A program made the translations under genes and the position numbers. A DNA stretch of 64,000 nucleotides from Valencia hispanica. Lineage: Eukaryota > Chordata > Actinopteri > Cyprinodontiformes > Valenciidae. How positions within the stretch are numbered: the first letter of the stretch is position 1; each line of letters starts with the position of its first letter. The notes under the pieces are model-generated. The model searched no databases, was not told where the DNA came from, and was given only the letters and a program-made list of their open reading frames with translations. Shown here piece by piece: positions 11,252 to 24,800 of the stretch. The DNA lies in contig OY747709.1 of assembly GCA_963556495.2 (NCBI GenBank), positions 19,719,900 to 19,783,899 of the forward strand, given 5' to 3'.

Positions 11252-14200
11252 TCAACCATTAACCTCACATATTTTTTCTTCTTCATCACCACTGCTAGAG
11301 GAGGATGGTGGCACGTCTTCGCCCAGCCTCTTTAGTTTGGCCTTGTAATAGGCCTTTTTCATCCTGAAGGCCTTCTCCTTCTGTCGAGCAGCTTTCCTTT
11401 TATCCCTAACCAGCTCCTGTTCCCATGCAAGCACCTTCATTCTGTTTTCCCACTCCAGGATCTTCATCTGTTCCAGCTGTTCCAAAGCCTCAGTCCGCTG
11501 CTGAACCTCAAATCTTGACAAGTCCACAGTGTCATGATGAGCTAGGCGGCGGCTGACGTCCTCCTCCTTAATGTCAAATGGTTGGAGGTGATGGTTGATG
11601 GTCCTTGAGGTTCCTGTGAGGATGGAGGTGGCAAAGGAAGTGCAAGTTGAATGTTGTGTAAACGTGACGACCGAAACAACTATTTCACCAGTGCCGGTTT
11701 CTGGTATAGGCGATGTGGCTCACTGCCCAGCATGGCATTTGATGGTAGGCGGCACAAGTACGCTAGAAGGTGATTTGATCATAACTTCCAATAGCTAAAA
11801 GTGCTACTAGCGTATTTTTAAGGATTCCACTTCCATACATCTAATTTAAAATCTAAATTACATAGATTGACGAGATTTAAACTGAAGTAGTCAATATTGT
11901 ACACAGATTCTAAATAAAATCTGATTTAATAAACCTGTTTATTGGAGAGAAAACACAGAAAAGGACCAACATTGAGACAATGTAATATTTACTTGGATTA
12001 AAAACGGTTTTGCTTTATGAAACCTCTACTGTGTGTCTATTTACAAAAAGCAAAACAAGGCTCCTCCACGGCACTATTCATGCAAGAACTGCCACTGCTA
12101 TCTATAGCTGTTTCAGTGAACAAAAGGTGGGTCGCTTATTGTCAGTTAAAACTACAGCATATTCCGAGTTGCCAAGCCTTTCTGTCACATCATTATGTGT
12201 TTATACCCTGAGAAGGAAACAGAGCTTTAATGCATTCCTTTTGTTGAAAGACTCTTTTCTTTCATTCTGAGACCTAACCAACAGTTAAATTCAAATAATG
12301 GTTATGGGTTTTTTTCTGATCTAAAATGAAAATATCACACAGAGGCTTGCTGGATGAAAACCACATGTTTCAACAGAAAGCTGAAAATATTTTATCTTTA
12401 TTGTAAATCTGTATCTGTCTGTACCTGGGGCTGTGAAGTAGGCAACAGGAAATGCTGCGTCCTGCTGCTCTGTATTGTGCGAGTTGGAGTTTGTAGTGGG
12501 ACTCGGATCCAGATCTGACCAGTTGCTGCCTGTGACTCTGTCCAAAGCTTCATGCTGGAGGGTGAGGGCCATTTGCTGCTTGCTCTTCTCTACCTAATAA
12601 GGAGAAGGCGGACAATAAAGTTCCCTTGTAGGAATCCAATTTTTGGGGTTTATGAGAACTTATAATTTATTGTTATGATTAAATTATTTTGACCCAAAAA
12701 AAAAAAACAGTTTTATAATGTTTACCCGATTCATGTTGCCATTCACCTGCCTTGCATCGCCTATTAAACCGCCTGCAGTAATGGGCAAAAAGGAAAGAGA
12801 TAGATGGGGAAGGTCTGAAAGAAAATGTATCTCAGAACAGTTTACAAAGAGTGCCTCCATCTGGTGGATGCAGGCATAACATTATCTTAACAAAAACATT
12901 TAGAGTTTAAACAATCAGGACAGTTCATATTTTTATTATTGAAAGCATGAAGTGGAAAAACATCCATCCATCCGTTATCTGTACCCATCTATCCTATGCA
13001 GGGTTGGTGGGTGGCTGGTCCCTATCTCCAGCAGTCAGAGGCGGGGTACACCCTGGACAGGTCGGCAGTCCATCACAGTGAATTGGAAATCTATCATCTA
13101 TTTTATTAGAAGAGACTTTGGATTTATTCGTTGTTTATTGCAGTTTGAGCTACTGCAAAAAACAACGAATAAATCCTCACAATCAAAATTCACAAACAAC
13201 GCAACCTTCTGAGAAAAAAAATCTGACACTAAGAAATAGTGTTTACAAAGCTAACAGTGACATGTTTAGTAATACTCTAGTTACAATCCCCCTTAGTTTA
13301 TTAATCTTAATGGGTTAATTTTTAGAATGTTTTAGATCACTATTCTGCTGAAAGACCCAATGAAAATCCATTTTCCATTTTATGAGTCCACTGGGTTTTT
13401 CTTTAAACTCTCCTGGTATTTCACAGATTTTATGATCCCGTACACTCGAGCACCGCCCAGAGATCCTCCACCAAATTTAACAGCTGGCATCAGGTGCTTT
13501 TCCACGTATTCATCCTTTGTTTTACGGCAAATCCACCCGGATGGTTTGTTGCTGAAAAGCTCAATGGTAATCCGATTACAGCACATAATTTCAGTTTTTA
13601 AATTCAAGTCTCAGAGTTGAAAAATTGGAGATAGGCACCAACTCCATGCAAGGATAACCGCATAAAGACGATGAATGGATAGTAAATCTGAAGGCTATGG
13701 AACCCCCACCCGCCTGAGCATGTTGGGAAGATAAACTCAAGTCCAGCATCTCCAGTTGTTTTAAACTTTATATTTATCATCCCAATAAGCACAAACTATT
13801 CCTGTAGAAATAGGAAAGTTTAGGCAAGCAGCTATATTCTTGTAGCCATTTAATTACCAATGAAAATCAACACAAATCTGACTTACTTGAATCGTGTATT
13901 GTCTTTCCCATTTTGTAGAGTGGCTAAGAGTTTTGGGCTCTACGGCTGCACATATTGTTACCCCAGGAAAACAGGAAGCCATTGAAGCTGGTGATGTCGC
14001 AAAAAGCAGGTAGAATTTTTCTAAAGGAGTTTTTACAGGAATCATTAGGATTTTAGTACATTTAAAGAGTAGGAGGCACGCTACAGCCTTCGCCCTTTGT
14101 TTATGCAATGAGTTATGACACGTGATCAAAAACTCAGGCACCTAAACAGCTCACGCATCCCTACATACATGTGTACCGATTAATCGTCTGTGGTCTTATT

Positions 14201-14575
14201 GAACATTACAGATGGACTGGATCGACACATTGACGGCTAAATACACCAATAGGAGTTGAATAAACAAACAAATAGGCCTACAACGCGATGCACTCGGAAT
14301 ATATTTATCCTATATATGTTCCGCGGTCATTTTCTTGTCCTTAACACAGAGGGAGGCTGACCACCTTTACCTTCCAGCAGCTTGCGGACCGCAGCTTTGT
14401 GGCCAGCTCCGCCTGCGTGGCTGGTGAGAGCAGCCTCGCCCATGGTCTGAAGTTTGATTGATTTACAGCAGGCCCTGCACCGAGCAAAGTGGATGTCATC
14501 GGCGTCTTTGACCAGCCAGTCCTTGAAAGCGTCCTTTGTCAGCCAGGAGTCCTGGAATTTACATTTCCCAGGCAT
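11252..14575 (-). CDS. Unrecognised four-exon gene: BED-like zinc finger plus charged helical C-terminus
   Basis: Four minus-strand exons fit together: 14575-14371 (205 nt, ends phase 1), 13987-13887 (101 nt, ends phase 0), 12593-12425 (169 nt, ends phase 1) and 11700-11252 (stop TGA at 11254-11252). They total 924 nt, predicted 307 residues, and every junction has GT and AG. Residues 1-68 begin MPGKCKFQDSWLTKDAF and hold CRAC and HAGGAGH, a C-x2-C / H-x5-H pattern like the BED fingers of hAT-derived proteins. The last exon has IKEEDVSRRLAHHDTVDLSR, then a long Glu/Lys/Arg-rich probable coiled coil (about residues 218-290) and SSSSSGDEEE. A minus-strand AATAAA lies at 11026-11021. I do not know the protein; nucleic-acid binding is inferred from the finger. 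In the last exon a second frame is also proline-rich, so that join is the least certain. Confidence 0.68.
12952..13090 (-). repeat. Common fish interspersed repeat, in intron of the minus-strand gene
   Basis: It begins with CATCCATCCATCCG and contains GGCGGGGTACACCCTGGACA and CAGTCCATCACAG, a tail seen very often in teleost genomes, usually attributed to a LINE. The same family in the other orientation is at 25850-26080. Assignment is from memory. Confidence 0.6.
13120..13176. other. Near-perfect 25-bp hairpin
   Basis: Arms 13120-13144 and 13152-13176 are reverse complements at 24 of 25 positions, around a 7-nt loop (TTGAGCT). The arm starts GGATTTATTCGTTGTTT. It lies in an intron of the minus-strand gene. 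It could be a tiny transposon relic or a small-RNA hairpin; the total of 57 nt is short for an animal microRNA precursor. Confidence 0.75.
13380..13607 (-). pseudogene. Tc1-like transposase fragment
   Basis: The minus strand reads YVEKHLMPAVKFGGGS, matching the Tc1 segment between the first two catalytic acidic residues (typically YHxKNxxPTVKYGGGSVM). No ends or target duplications were recognised. It is a fossil in an intron of the minus-strand gene. Confidence 0.65.
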
Positions 14576-15895
14576 TGTTAGCTTTAAAGTTAGCTAGACC
14601 GCTACCTAACGCGGACAAGGATCCTATTTGCAGTATTTTGCCTTCTGATGCGTTTAAGTCCTCTGTGAAAATGTGTTCATAACAATATCTATATTAAAAT
14701 GAAAATAAATATTCGACATAACGTAAACATGTATTCTACAACTGACAAGAGAATATAATATTTTTATACTATAACATTTCTATAAAAAGATACATAATTA
14801 CCTATTTGTCCTATTCCATATTTTTATTATTTTGAAAAAAATAAACAAAACTACATACAATAAATACCTTGAAATTATAGGTAGTTACGCTGATAATTGT
14901 TCATATTTCAGAGAGAATAATATGTGGAAGGAGCTAAAGATTAGGGTGATGGCAAGGAAGCTTTCCAACCACAAAGATTTGGAGCTCATCATCAAAGATA
15001 ATCTTCAAAATACCAGCGAAGACACATTAAACGCTAGTCAGCAATTATAAGGGTTTGATTGCTCTAATGGCAAAAACATTTTTTCCTATTAATTATTGAG
15101 AAGGCTATAAATAAAAATCAATCCTAGTGGCAAAAAAGATTTTAACAATTTCACTAAATTGTGAAAAAACAAGTCTTAAAATTGATACTCCTTTATTTAA
15201 TGTTTTGTGAGATGACTGGCTCATTTGTTATTTGAAGAAGTCTTCTTGGTTGAATGAAAATACTTTACTAGTAAGATAATTTAAAATACTTAACTTTAAA
15301 CTCGCGAGATGGTTTAAATAATTTTGGGGTCAACTGTATTTTTTCAAAGTGTACTTTCTCAACTAACGCACTTTTACAGAAAACACCTCAACGCCGCAAA
15401 ACTCTTGCCTTTTCATCACATGCGTTCTTTTGGCCAATAAGCACGGCTTATTTTTCTTGCAGCCAATCACCGTTCAGGACTCTGATGCCACGGGTTTATT
15501 GGTTAACCCAGACAGGAAGTAGTATAGAAACACGTGAACAAAATCGCTGTTTTAAGAACTAAATAAAAATGTTAATAAAAAAAGTTCTAGACATGTTTGA
15601 ACCGCATTTAAAGCATTGAGGAGGTACGCATGAATTATCATTGTGTGTTAAGAGCGAGCGTTTAATTCTTTGTATTAAACATAAACGAAGTGCTCCTTCT
15701 GTTAGCTTGTTTTGCTAGCTGAAGGCTTTTTCGTATTGAGATGTTTTCATTGCTAAAAGGAGAAAACCACACTACCCGATATCAGCAAATCCACTTTATC
15801 TTTAAAAAATACACATTGTAAGAGGTAAAGATGTTCCTTTCATGAAGCATCCAGAATGTTTCTCAAGTAGAAATTAAAAGTGTACCATAAAAAAG
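14576..15895. promoter_or_regulatory. Divergent promoter interval between the minus-strand gene and wdr6
   Basis: The two start codons are 1.3 kb apart and point away from each other. On the wdr6 side three CCAAT-type boxes cluster: CCAAT at 15434-15438 and 15463-15467, and the inverted ATTGG at 15498-15502. A CACGTG E-box is at 15531-15536. These suggest an NF-Y type TATA-less promoter. Transcription start sites cannot be placed from sequence alone. Confidence 0.45.
14870..15050 (+). pseudogene. Tc1-like transposase C-terminal fragment
   Basis: Reads MWKELKIRVMARKLSNHKDL, the segment that follows the NPIE motif in Tc1 proteins. It is a fossil between the two divergent genes, with no ends recognised. 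Confidence 0.6.
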
Positions 15896-18800
15896 ATGGA
15901 GACTGCTGCCCTGGTGGCTCCTATCACAAGTTTGGAGTTGTTGCAGGACCAATTTCTGCTGGCAGGTAAGAAAAGATAGCCTGAATTGTTTCACAATTTT
16001 GTCTCGTTAGAACCACAAACTTCAATTAATGATACATGGCTTTCAATTATTTATACAAACAGTAAACTGAAAAGTGTTGCATGCATTTGTTATTAACAGT
16101 TTGTATTAAATTATGTAATAAAATTCAAGAGGTCTACGGTAACTCTGGATGAGGTGTGTATTGGTGAGTATTCACTTATGTGGGGGGTTAATATAAATAT
16201 ATGCCACATTTTTCAGTATTTTATTTTGAATAATTTTGGAACCTATGTATCATTTTCCTTTTACTTCACAGTTATGCTTTATTTTATGTAAGTCTGTCAA
16301 TAAATCAGATTGACGTTTGAGTATATAATGTGGCAACTAATTCTTATTAATTAAGTTGGCAGCGTTTATCAAAGGCTTTCCTGATTTATAGAAACCAGTC
16401 CTTTTTTTTTTTACCACCACATGAGAAGGATCAGATAGCCTAGTTAATTAAGAAACTTGAGGAGCTGATAAACAGATTAGAGCAACACTTAATAGTATGA
16501 CTTGATGCTGAAATCCCAATAATGTCATTATTGATTTTGAAGCTAAGTCTTTAACTACTGTTTCTTGCTAAAGTGAAATTATTAGCAAAAACTCTCAAGA
16601 TTATAAAAAATAACTAAGAACTTGTTTCTGTTTTTTTAATTTAATCTAGACTTATACGCCTGTATCACTGTTCTCCTTCCTGGCAGGCGAAGGACCAGTC
16701 TTGTCTGTGTACAGTCTCCAGCCCCGCCCTAATGTTGGAGCCTCACTGAGTGTCCTCGAACATTACAGGATCCATGGGATCAGACGGAGGAGTCGGGACT
16801 TGGTGCCCACACAGAGCTCTACCGTCATAGTCCACAGGCAGTGGGGAAATGGTGTGCCACTAACAAGTTTCTTCTGACTTGTACAAATGTTGTTCTTATA
16901 AGTTTTGAATCAAAAACAGATCTTTTTTTTTTCTTTTTCAGTAAGTATAGTGAAAGGTAAAGTATCAGAATTATGGACTGATTTGGACAGATACTGATTT
17001 CCCTTGTTTTTTTTCTACCAATGACTAAAGCACATAGAGAGAAAAATGCTGCTGTAGGTTTCCGGATAGAAGTAGTAGTTTTGAATGTAAAAGAAAATGA
17101 TTACCAGATTATCCCCCTTTGGGCATCAAAGGATTTGTCCCTAACCTTTATTTAATTTTTATTACATAAAAAAAAAATACCTCAGTCCATGTTGGTGATG
17201 TATTTTTGGAGCAATAAGTGTGGGAGTTCTTAGTTTTAAAGCAATTAATAAATACTAGGTGGAAAAATGGGTTTATTACTACTTGACCTGCCGATGAAGG
17301 AAAAAGTTGGCTGATTTCTTGCTGATTGGTTGGTGCATCTGTAATCTTTTAACTTTAGCGTCTTGTTGGAAACTGGTTTGTTCATTGTTTGCAAAAAGAG
17401 TTCACTCCTTCCCCGCCCATGGTTATCATGAAAGATTTTTTTAGTATTTATATGTTTCTTTGCTTTCTATCCCCAGAGAAAAACTCCACCTCTGAACACA
17501 GCTTATACGACTTCGCGGTGTTTGGAGGAAAGGCTGTGAGGCTGGTCAGGCTTCATTGGGATTTCCAGGATGCGGAGACTCTTCACATGGAGGTGCTGGG
17601 GCGCCTCTTGGAACTCCAGGACTGGATCCTAGATGTCCGCTGGCTCCCCTCAGACAAACAGTCCCTGCTCTGTGTTGCTGTAGCCCATAATGCTGCTCTT
17701 CTCCTGGACTCTACCACAGGAGGGGCAGTGGTTCGGTGCTCCTGTCTGGAGGGCTGTCTGCTATATTCTGCCCTTCTTCTGGTGCATGAATCCTGGGCTG
17801 ATACCGTCTTGGTTGGGGGGACTGTTTTCAACCAGCTGGTCATCTGGAAGCCTGGGCGAGGTGATGAAAGGATCAATTCTGGTCACAGGGCTCCAGCTGA
17901 GCGCCGTCTGTCGGGCCACTGCGGTGTCATCTTCAGCATCTCTTACCTCCAGGAGAAAGGATTCCTAGCCTCAGCTTCAGACGACCGCAGCGTTCGGGTT
18001 TGGGGAGTCGGTGCCTTGGGTGGCCCCGGTGGGAAATGTGGAGACTCGAACCCGACATGTTTAAGAGTCCTGTATGGCCACCAGGCCAGGGTGTTCTCAG
18101 TCAATCTCTCAGCAGGGTACGCTTTCAGCGCCGGGGAGGACGGCGCCTGTTTAGTCTGGGACTTGGTAGGAGGTGGGAAGGTGATTCGGACGCTGAAGGG
18201 CCACCGCGCAGGGGGGGTGCGATCCCTGGCAGTCAGTGGGGGAACAGGAGATGAAGAGAGATGGGTGGCAACAGGAGGGGCGGATGGGGGAGTGAGGCTC
18301 TGGAAGGTGGAAGACGGCGAAGAGAAGGAGAGTCTGGAAGAGAAACTAACAGACCTGAAGTTTCCTGGTCCTGGTCTTCCGAAGGTGGTTTGTATTGCAG
18401 GAGGAGAGGAGGAGAACATGCCCTGGAGTCAGTTTTTGGTTTGCACAGACAGAGGGACAGTTTGCCAGTACAGTGATGGAAGTTGGGAGACTGTATGGGA
18501 AGGCCCGCCTGAGTTTTATTCATATTGTGTGATGGAGACTGTAACTGTCTTTGTGAACAATTCAGCCACCACAGCTGCATTGTGTGCTGTGGGGAGCATC
18601 AGCGGGTCCATCCAAGTGTTTCCCACTTCCCATCCTCTGTCTGGCATACATCTAACAGGCAGACCGGGAAAGATCCACAGTATTTTTTGGAAAAACGAAA
18701 CTGATGAGTTGTATTTACTCGCATCAGGTGCTGAAGGACTTGTCTATCGCTGGTGTGTAGAGGTAAAAATGAATGAAAACTGTTCATTGGTTCTTGGCGT

Positions 18801-21800
18801 GGTACCTCTTCAACGTTTTCTGCTCCCGCTCTGCTCCAAGCGCTGGCTCACAGCCGCCATCTGCCTCCAGCATCATTCCAACAAGGTGCTCTGGGTGTGC
18901 GGGGACAGGAGAGGGTCCCTACTTTTGTATCAGGAGAGTGAAAACTTTGAGCTCAACAGAACTGATCACGAAAAACCCAATGAAGGCTTAGAGGCAGGTG
19001 GAAGCACCCGAACGAAGGAGGAAGAAGAGCGCGACTTAACGCTGCAGCCTCTGAGCTGTCTGTTCGGAGTGCACGGGACGCAGGGCGTAACCTCGGTGTG
19101 TGAATACCAGGGATTGCTTTACAGCACCGGGAAGGATGGCTGCGTGAGGATTTTTAGGGTGAAGCGAACCCAGCATGAAGAAAGTACCAGTGAACTTCAG
19201 CTGGAGGTGCTCAGGGTCCAGCGGGCCTGCAAGGGCATGGAGTGGCTGGAAACAGTTTTAATTCTAGAGTCTGAAATCCCTGAAAAGCTTGGAGTGAAAT
19301 GTGAAAACGTGATCAGAGAGGAGCTGAGGGAGGCCAGATTTGTCATTGCCGGCTTCCACGCCGTCCACTTTGTGGTTTGGGACCCAGTGAGACAGGAGAG
19401 GCTGATGGCGGTGCCCTGTGGCGGGGGGCATCGCTCTTGGAGTCTCTGGCTGTCGCACACAGGGGTTTGGTCTGGACGCGGAGCTTTGGTCTTCATCAAG
19501 CAGGGGGCGATCTTGACGTCGCAGCCCCCTGGCGAGACGCTTTACTGTGCCGGGGAAGCCGGGAGAACTGGAGGATGGAGCTTGAGAGAGGGCATCCATG
19601 GGAGGGGGATTTGGTGTGTATGCAGGCTGGGACGGATAGAAGAGAATGGAATCTACTCTCAAACACACATAGGAGAAAGCAAAATGTACTGGGAGATAGT
19701 GGTGACAGGAGGGGAGGACACCAGCTTAGCGGTCCTGGCTATAAACCCAGCTTCTGGGATCATCAAGGTACTCTCAGTTCTTACCGACCACATCTCAGGT
19801 GTGCGAACAGTAACAGCGATAACACGACCGGAGGGAAAGGCTCTCTCTGCCCTGCTACTGTCAGCCGGGGGTCGGGCTCAGATTCAGTGTAACCGGCTGC
19901 TGGTCGTCTGGGACACACGGACACTGACTCCTTCCTGTCAGGTGGTCCAGGTGGCGAGCCACCGATTGGATGCACAGTGGGAGAAGAAGCGGAACCGACA
20001 CAAAACTGTGAAAATGGACCCAGAATCAAGGCAAGTTTGGATCAGAGGATTTAGATTGATTGAATTAAGGAATTGTATTCAGCCAATTGTAAAAAATTTA
20101 ATTAGCCAATTAATGAATTGGCTTCCATGTATTGTTAACATTCTGATGGCAGAGCCTAGTTGTTTTTGTAGCCAGGTATAGTTTCATTTAACAGGAGTGA
20201 GTTATGGTCACTTGGTACTGTGCATTAAAACGGAGAGAAGGGAAGTTTTTCAGTTCCTTTTTATTAATGATCTCCATTAACAAGAGTTTGTATGTTTGCG
20301 TTGTTTTAGAACAGAGTAATGAAAATGAGCAAAGTCATAACTTGCCTGTACCAAGTCAATGACAGGCCTCATTTAAACTAAATAATTAAACTATGCCAAG
20401 ATTAATTTAAATACTACAACAGAAAGGCAGTTATGCAGTACAGCTTTCTCAAGCTGAATAGGAGAAAAACAGCAGTGAAGATATAAAATAATTTTAACAA
20501 GACATAATGCAACACCAAGACCTTATAACTCCTCCAATAACGGAAGATAAAACTAATAGTCATGCAGAAATTACAGTGATTGCTTATATTTTGCAAAGAA
20601 AGAAAGAGCTGTGTTAATATATAAGAAATACACACTTAACAGTGGTCCAGTAGATCTGGAGGATCAGGGTTGGAGATCTCTGCTCTGGGGTAACAACAAG
20701 GTACTTTCAGTACAGAAAGATTTGAACTCTTAAGACACTAAGATGTGTGGCTGAAATGTGTTCAGACAACAGAAAATGTATGGATTTAATCTTAAGGTCT
20801 GTTGTTCTGGATAAAGTTTTACCTCTTGGGTTTGGGTGTTTCCAGGTACATGTCCATAGAAGTTCTGGGGGAAGAGGCGGGCTGCATCCTCGTGGCTCTG
20901 TCCTGCAGCGACGGGGCTCTCAGGTTAGTCGAATTGCATCTTTCAAGTGCTGTGCAATGTCTACATGTGTTGAAGACTAAGCATAGGTGGGTCTGAGGTT
21001 CTCACAATACAACATTGAGTAAAACAAAATGCTTTTAATGGATTGCACAAACATTCAAAACAAAAACATCCTTCAAATATTTGTATTCATAATAAATTAC
21101 TACTCTTATAATAATGACATCTATGACCATTTTATTTTTGACACACCCTCTTAAGCAAAAACATAGATTAAAAGCCTGCTAAATTTATGAGGATGGTTAT
21201 TAAGCAGAATATTATCACTTCTATCCATACTGCTGTTTCTACAGTTAAGCATGTCTACCAAGCTGATTATCTGGTTAGTCGGGCTGTGTGCTTGGGTAAC
21301 AAGTCTAAAGTTTACTACTTAACACACATGCTACACATAGCTTAACGGCCGTGGCTTTAAAACAAGATTCACCTTAATAGGAGTAATGTCTGGTGCTTTG
21401 TTAGATCCCACGCCAAGACTCTGTGTTTTATTGCCCGGAGATATTTCCCTATAGCTGGATTTATCTTCCAGCTTACCATGTTAGTAGAAAAATGCTAACC
21501 TCTTGGTCACTGCACTATGTTCTGTGGTTTCTTCTAAAAAAAAAAACTTTAAAGTGTTGAAAAGATTTGATAACTTATCCGTCTATCAAATGTAAACTGC
21601 TTCGACCCTTGATACTGATACTGAAGTATGGGGATCATATTCTTTGAATAATCAAGAGAGTAAATAGTGACAGTGTTTAGACATGTAGTAACAACAAACA
21701 CTGTCCACTAGTTTAGAATAAAACCTGCCCCTGAAAAAAAAGGTTTGTGATGAATAAAAATACTATCCATTACATGATCAAGCCTAATTGTATTTAGTTG

Positions 21801-24800
21801 TGACTGCTCTTGTATTTTATGGATTTTTTTGCTATTATTTAGTTATTGTCTCCAGATTGTTTTCAGTCAGTGAAGCTGAAAATCGAATTGACTTGTTGTG
21901 GGAGACGTTTTACCACCAGCGCTGCGTTCTTTGTGTCACCACTTGGAGCCTGCAGGATGACAAAGGCAACAGGTAATCAAGTCTTTGCTTCATGGACAGT
22001 TACATTTGCTAATTATTCCTCTTGGTTTGATTAGTTTTGCAAAGCCAGTGAGAACTTTGAATACATTCGTCATTGACGTGAATGACAACTTCAGTTAATT
22101 TTTGAAACATAAAATGGGTCCAGTAATTCTGACGTCTTATGAATTTCATCTAAGCCCGCTCTTGATAGAATTGCAAGAGTTCATTCAAATTGGTTGGTTT
22201 TAATGAACAAACCCGGCTTAAGCCTAGTTTATACTTCTCCATCAGCAAGTTTGCACTTACGCATGCGTATTGACAGAGATGTTTCCCTTTTTATACTAAT
22301 CCATTGTTGCAAAACAATTCTCCACCAGGACAGCAGGGGTTGCAGACCTTTTCTGGCGGGTCTGCCTAACCTTGCAGTGATGTCTCTGGTCGGCAACAGT
22401 TTATTTACTGCAGCGCACATCCACTCAAGGAACAATGGCCTACATAGAGCGAGTTTTGATTGAGCTGGAAAGTTTTTTACTAGAAGTTCAGCTCATAGAA
22501 TACTCTAAAAACGCATGTAAACAAACAAACAAAGCTGTCTGTTTTGTTTATCTCTACACCTCCTGGTTTTCAAAATTGCCAAAAGACCATATTAGATAAA
22601 TTTGGCTTGAAATATAAAGCATTTAGTGCCCAAAACCTGCATTGACTAACTGCTTCGACCATAGAATCCCGTTGTTGTGAAATAATCTTGGGCTGATGTT
22701 TGGTTGATCAATCACATACGTACGCTGTCTGTGTTCAATGGATAGTTTAAAAATGGGGCTCCCCCCTTTCTGTGCTTGCATGGCCGTCGAAGTCCCCTTG
22801 CGTCGACAGATAACTGTGCTGCGTGTCTCTGCACCGCCGCAGACGGAGAAGTATAAAGTGGGCTTTAGTCAATTAATCATCAACATGGTTAAGGTCGAGA
22901 AACTTCGTGCAGCTTAATCCTGGTCTGCAGTTTGCATCCCAAAATAAGTTTTGATGTGTATTTGAGGTTGGTGTTTTGTCGGAGTACCCAGTTGTGTTCA
23001 AGTTTCAACCGTCTTATCCAAACCTTCAATTTAGATAAAACGAATGGTTTGGGATGTTCTGGAATAACCACAAAGACTCAAGCTTAGTATAAAATGGAAT
23101 AAGCTGGAACACCAGTGCCACTGACTGAGAGGTAGAGGACTAAAATGGAAACCTTTGCTTTAAAATCAAAATGGTTCTGCTCAATCTAGGTTTTCAACCG
23201 CCACAAAAACGAAAAGGTTGAAACCTGGACATTGCTGGTAATGGATATAGAACACTAGGGATGTAACAAGATATCGTACAAGATCTCGTAATATTAAAAC
23301 AATATTCACATATATATCACAATATTTCTCATTGAGTTGATGGCTGTCTCTTGAGTCCTAGCCAGTTGCGGTCAGCATTGCTTCACCTGTTTAAGTTGTT
23401 AGAGTAGATGCCCCAGCTACTTTTAAAACCTAGTTTGGCAGCATTTTGGGTTTCCAGTAGAAATGCTAAATGGCGACAGAGTGACTGCGAAGACACAAAC
23501 AATATGTAAGCATTGCAAGCATTACTTTAACCACCGATGATTGGACGTCTAAGGGGAAGTTGAGCTACATCACAATCGCAGCACTCTCTAACAATAGCAA
23601 CTGGGAAATAGGAAATAGTTGAAACACTGTCTTAAGGTCGGAAGAGATAAAAAGACATTACAAAAAGATAGACATTAGTTTTTTGACTTCGTGGTAAAAT
23701 CAATAAAAATGCAGAAAAAAGACATTTTTGTAGCATAAATTTGATCTCTGAAGTTTTCTTAAAAGCATTATTAAAATCTTATCCCGTCTCGTTCTCGTAA
23801 ACTGTTTAATCTCTTATCTTGTCTTGTGAGTTTTCAGTATCACTACATCCCTATAGAAAGTTAATATATAAGTTTCTGAAATGCACCAAACCATAACCCT
23901 TATGGAAATCTGTGGACTGTGCTTAAAAGCCTTTTTACCTCCCTAAAAATCAACCAATTTAATTTAAATATATCAATTCGGAGCTGAACGGTGGCACTGT
24001 TGTTAACCCTTTAACACCTAAGCCTCAAAATGTCCGCCTGGCATTTTGTTCTGTTTTTACCTATAAAATGGGCTGAACATGTCACATGAGGAAATGCTTT
24101 GGCTCCTTTTTCCAGAACCCTTGGAAATTTCAATATCTGGCATTATTTTTCAATATGCTGTATACAAAATCGAAATTAGATTTTAGACTTTTAGTGATAA
24201 GAAAACACTGCAGATGAACATGAAGTACAGAGTTTTCATCATGAATTAACAATCTCAACAGTATAGAAGATATTCACACTTTTTTTTCCCTTTCTCACTT
24301 GTGAAAAAAAAACAGGCCAATAATTAAAACCATGTACAGATGTTTTTTTCCCCTCCCTGCATATCTCCTCATACTTCCATGTCCTGATGGTACAGCCAGT
24401 GACAGTTCCTGTCTAACTGCAAGCACAGGCCCACATTACAGCTCTCACACTTGGACTCTGATCAGATCCCTCCCAAAGATCAGCAACTTTTGCCGTACTG
24501 GAACAGTTTTCCATGAAGAACTGCCTGCCACCATCATGTCCCGAAACCGGTACATGGTCATTCTGAGCAACATTTGGATGAGTGACCCGGAGAAAGATCA
24601 AGAAAATGAAGACAAAAAGGGCACAGAAGATTATGACCACCTCCACCGGGTCAGACCTCTGATGGAAATGATTGGCACAAGGTGCAGGGTCTTCTACCAC
24701 CCAAGACGGCACCTTGCAGTGAATGAAAGAATGGTTGCAACCAAGGCCAGGTTGAGTATCAAACAGTACATGAAAGCCAAACCAACAAAGTGGGGGCTGA

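Noticed and set aside
11252..11527. Reading this segment alone as a Harbinger Myb-like protein relic
   Set aside because: It extends upstream in the same frame to a good acceptor whose phase fits an exon at 12425, so a host gene is more likely.
17943..18419. Long open frame on the minus strand inside wdr6 exon 3
   Set aside because: It mirrors the GC-rich wdr6 coding frame, has no splice or domain support, and is explained by codon bias on the other strand.
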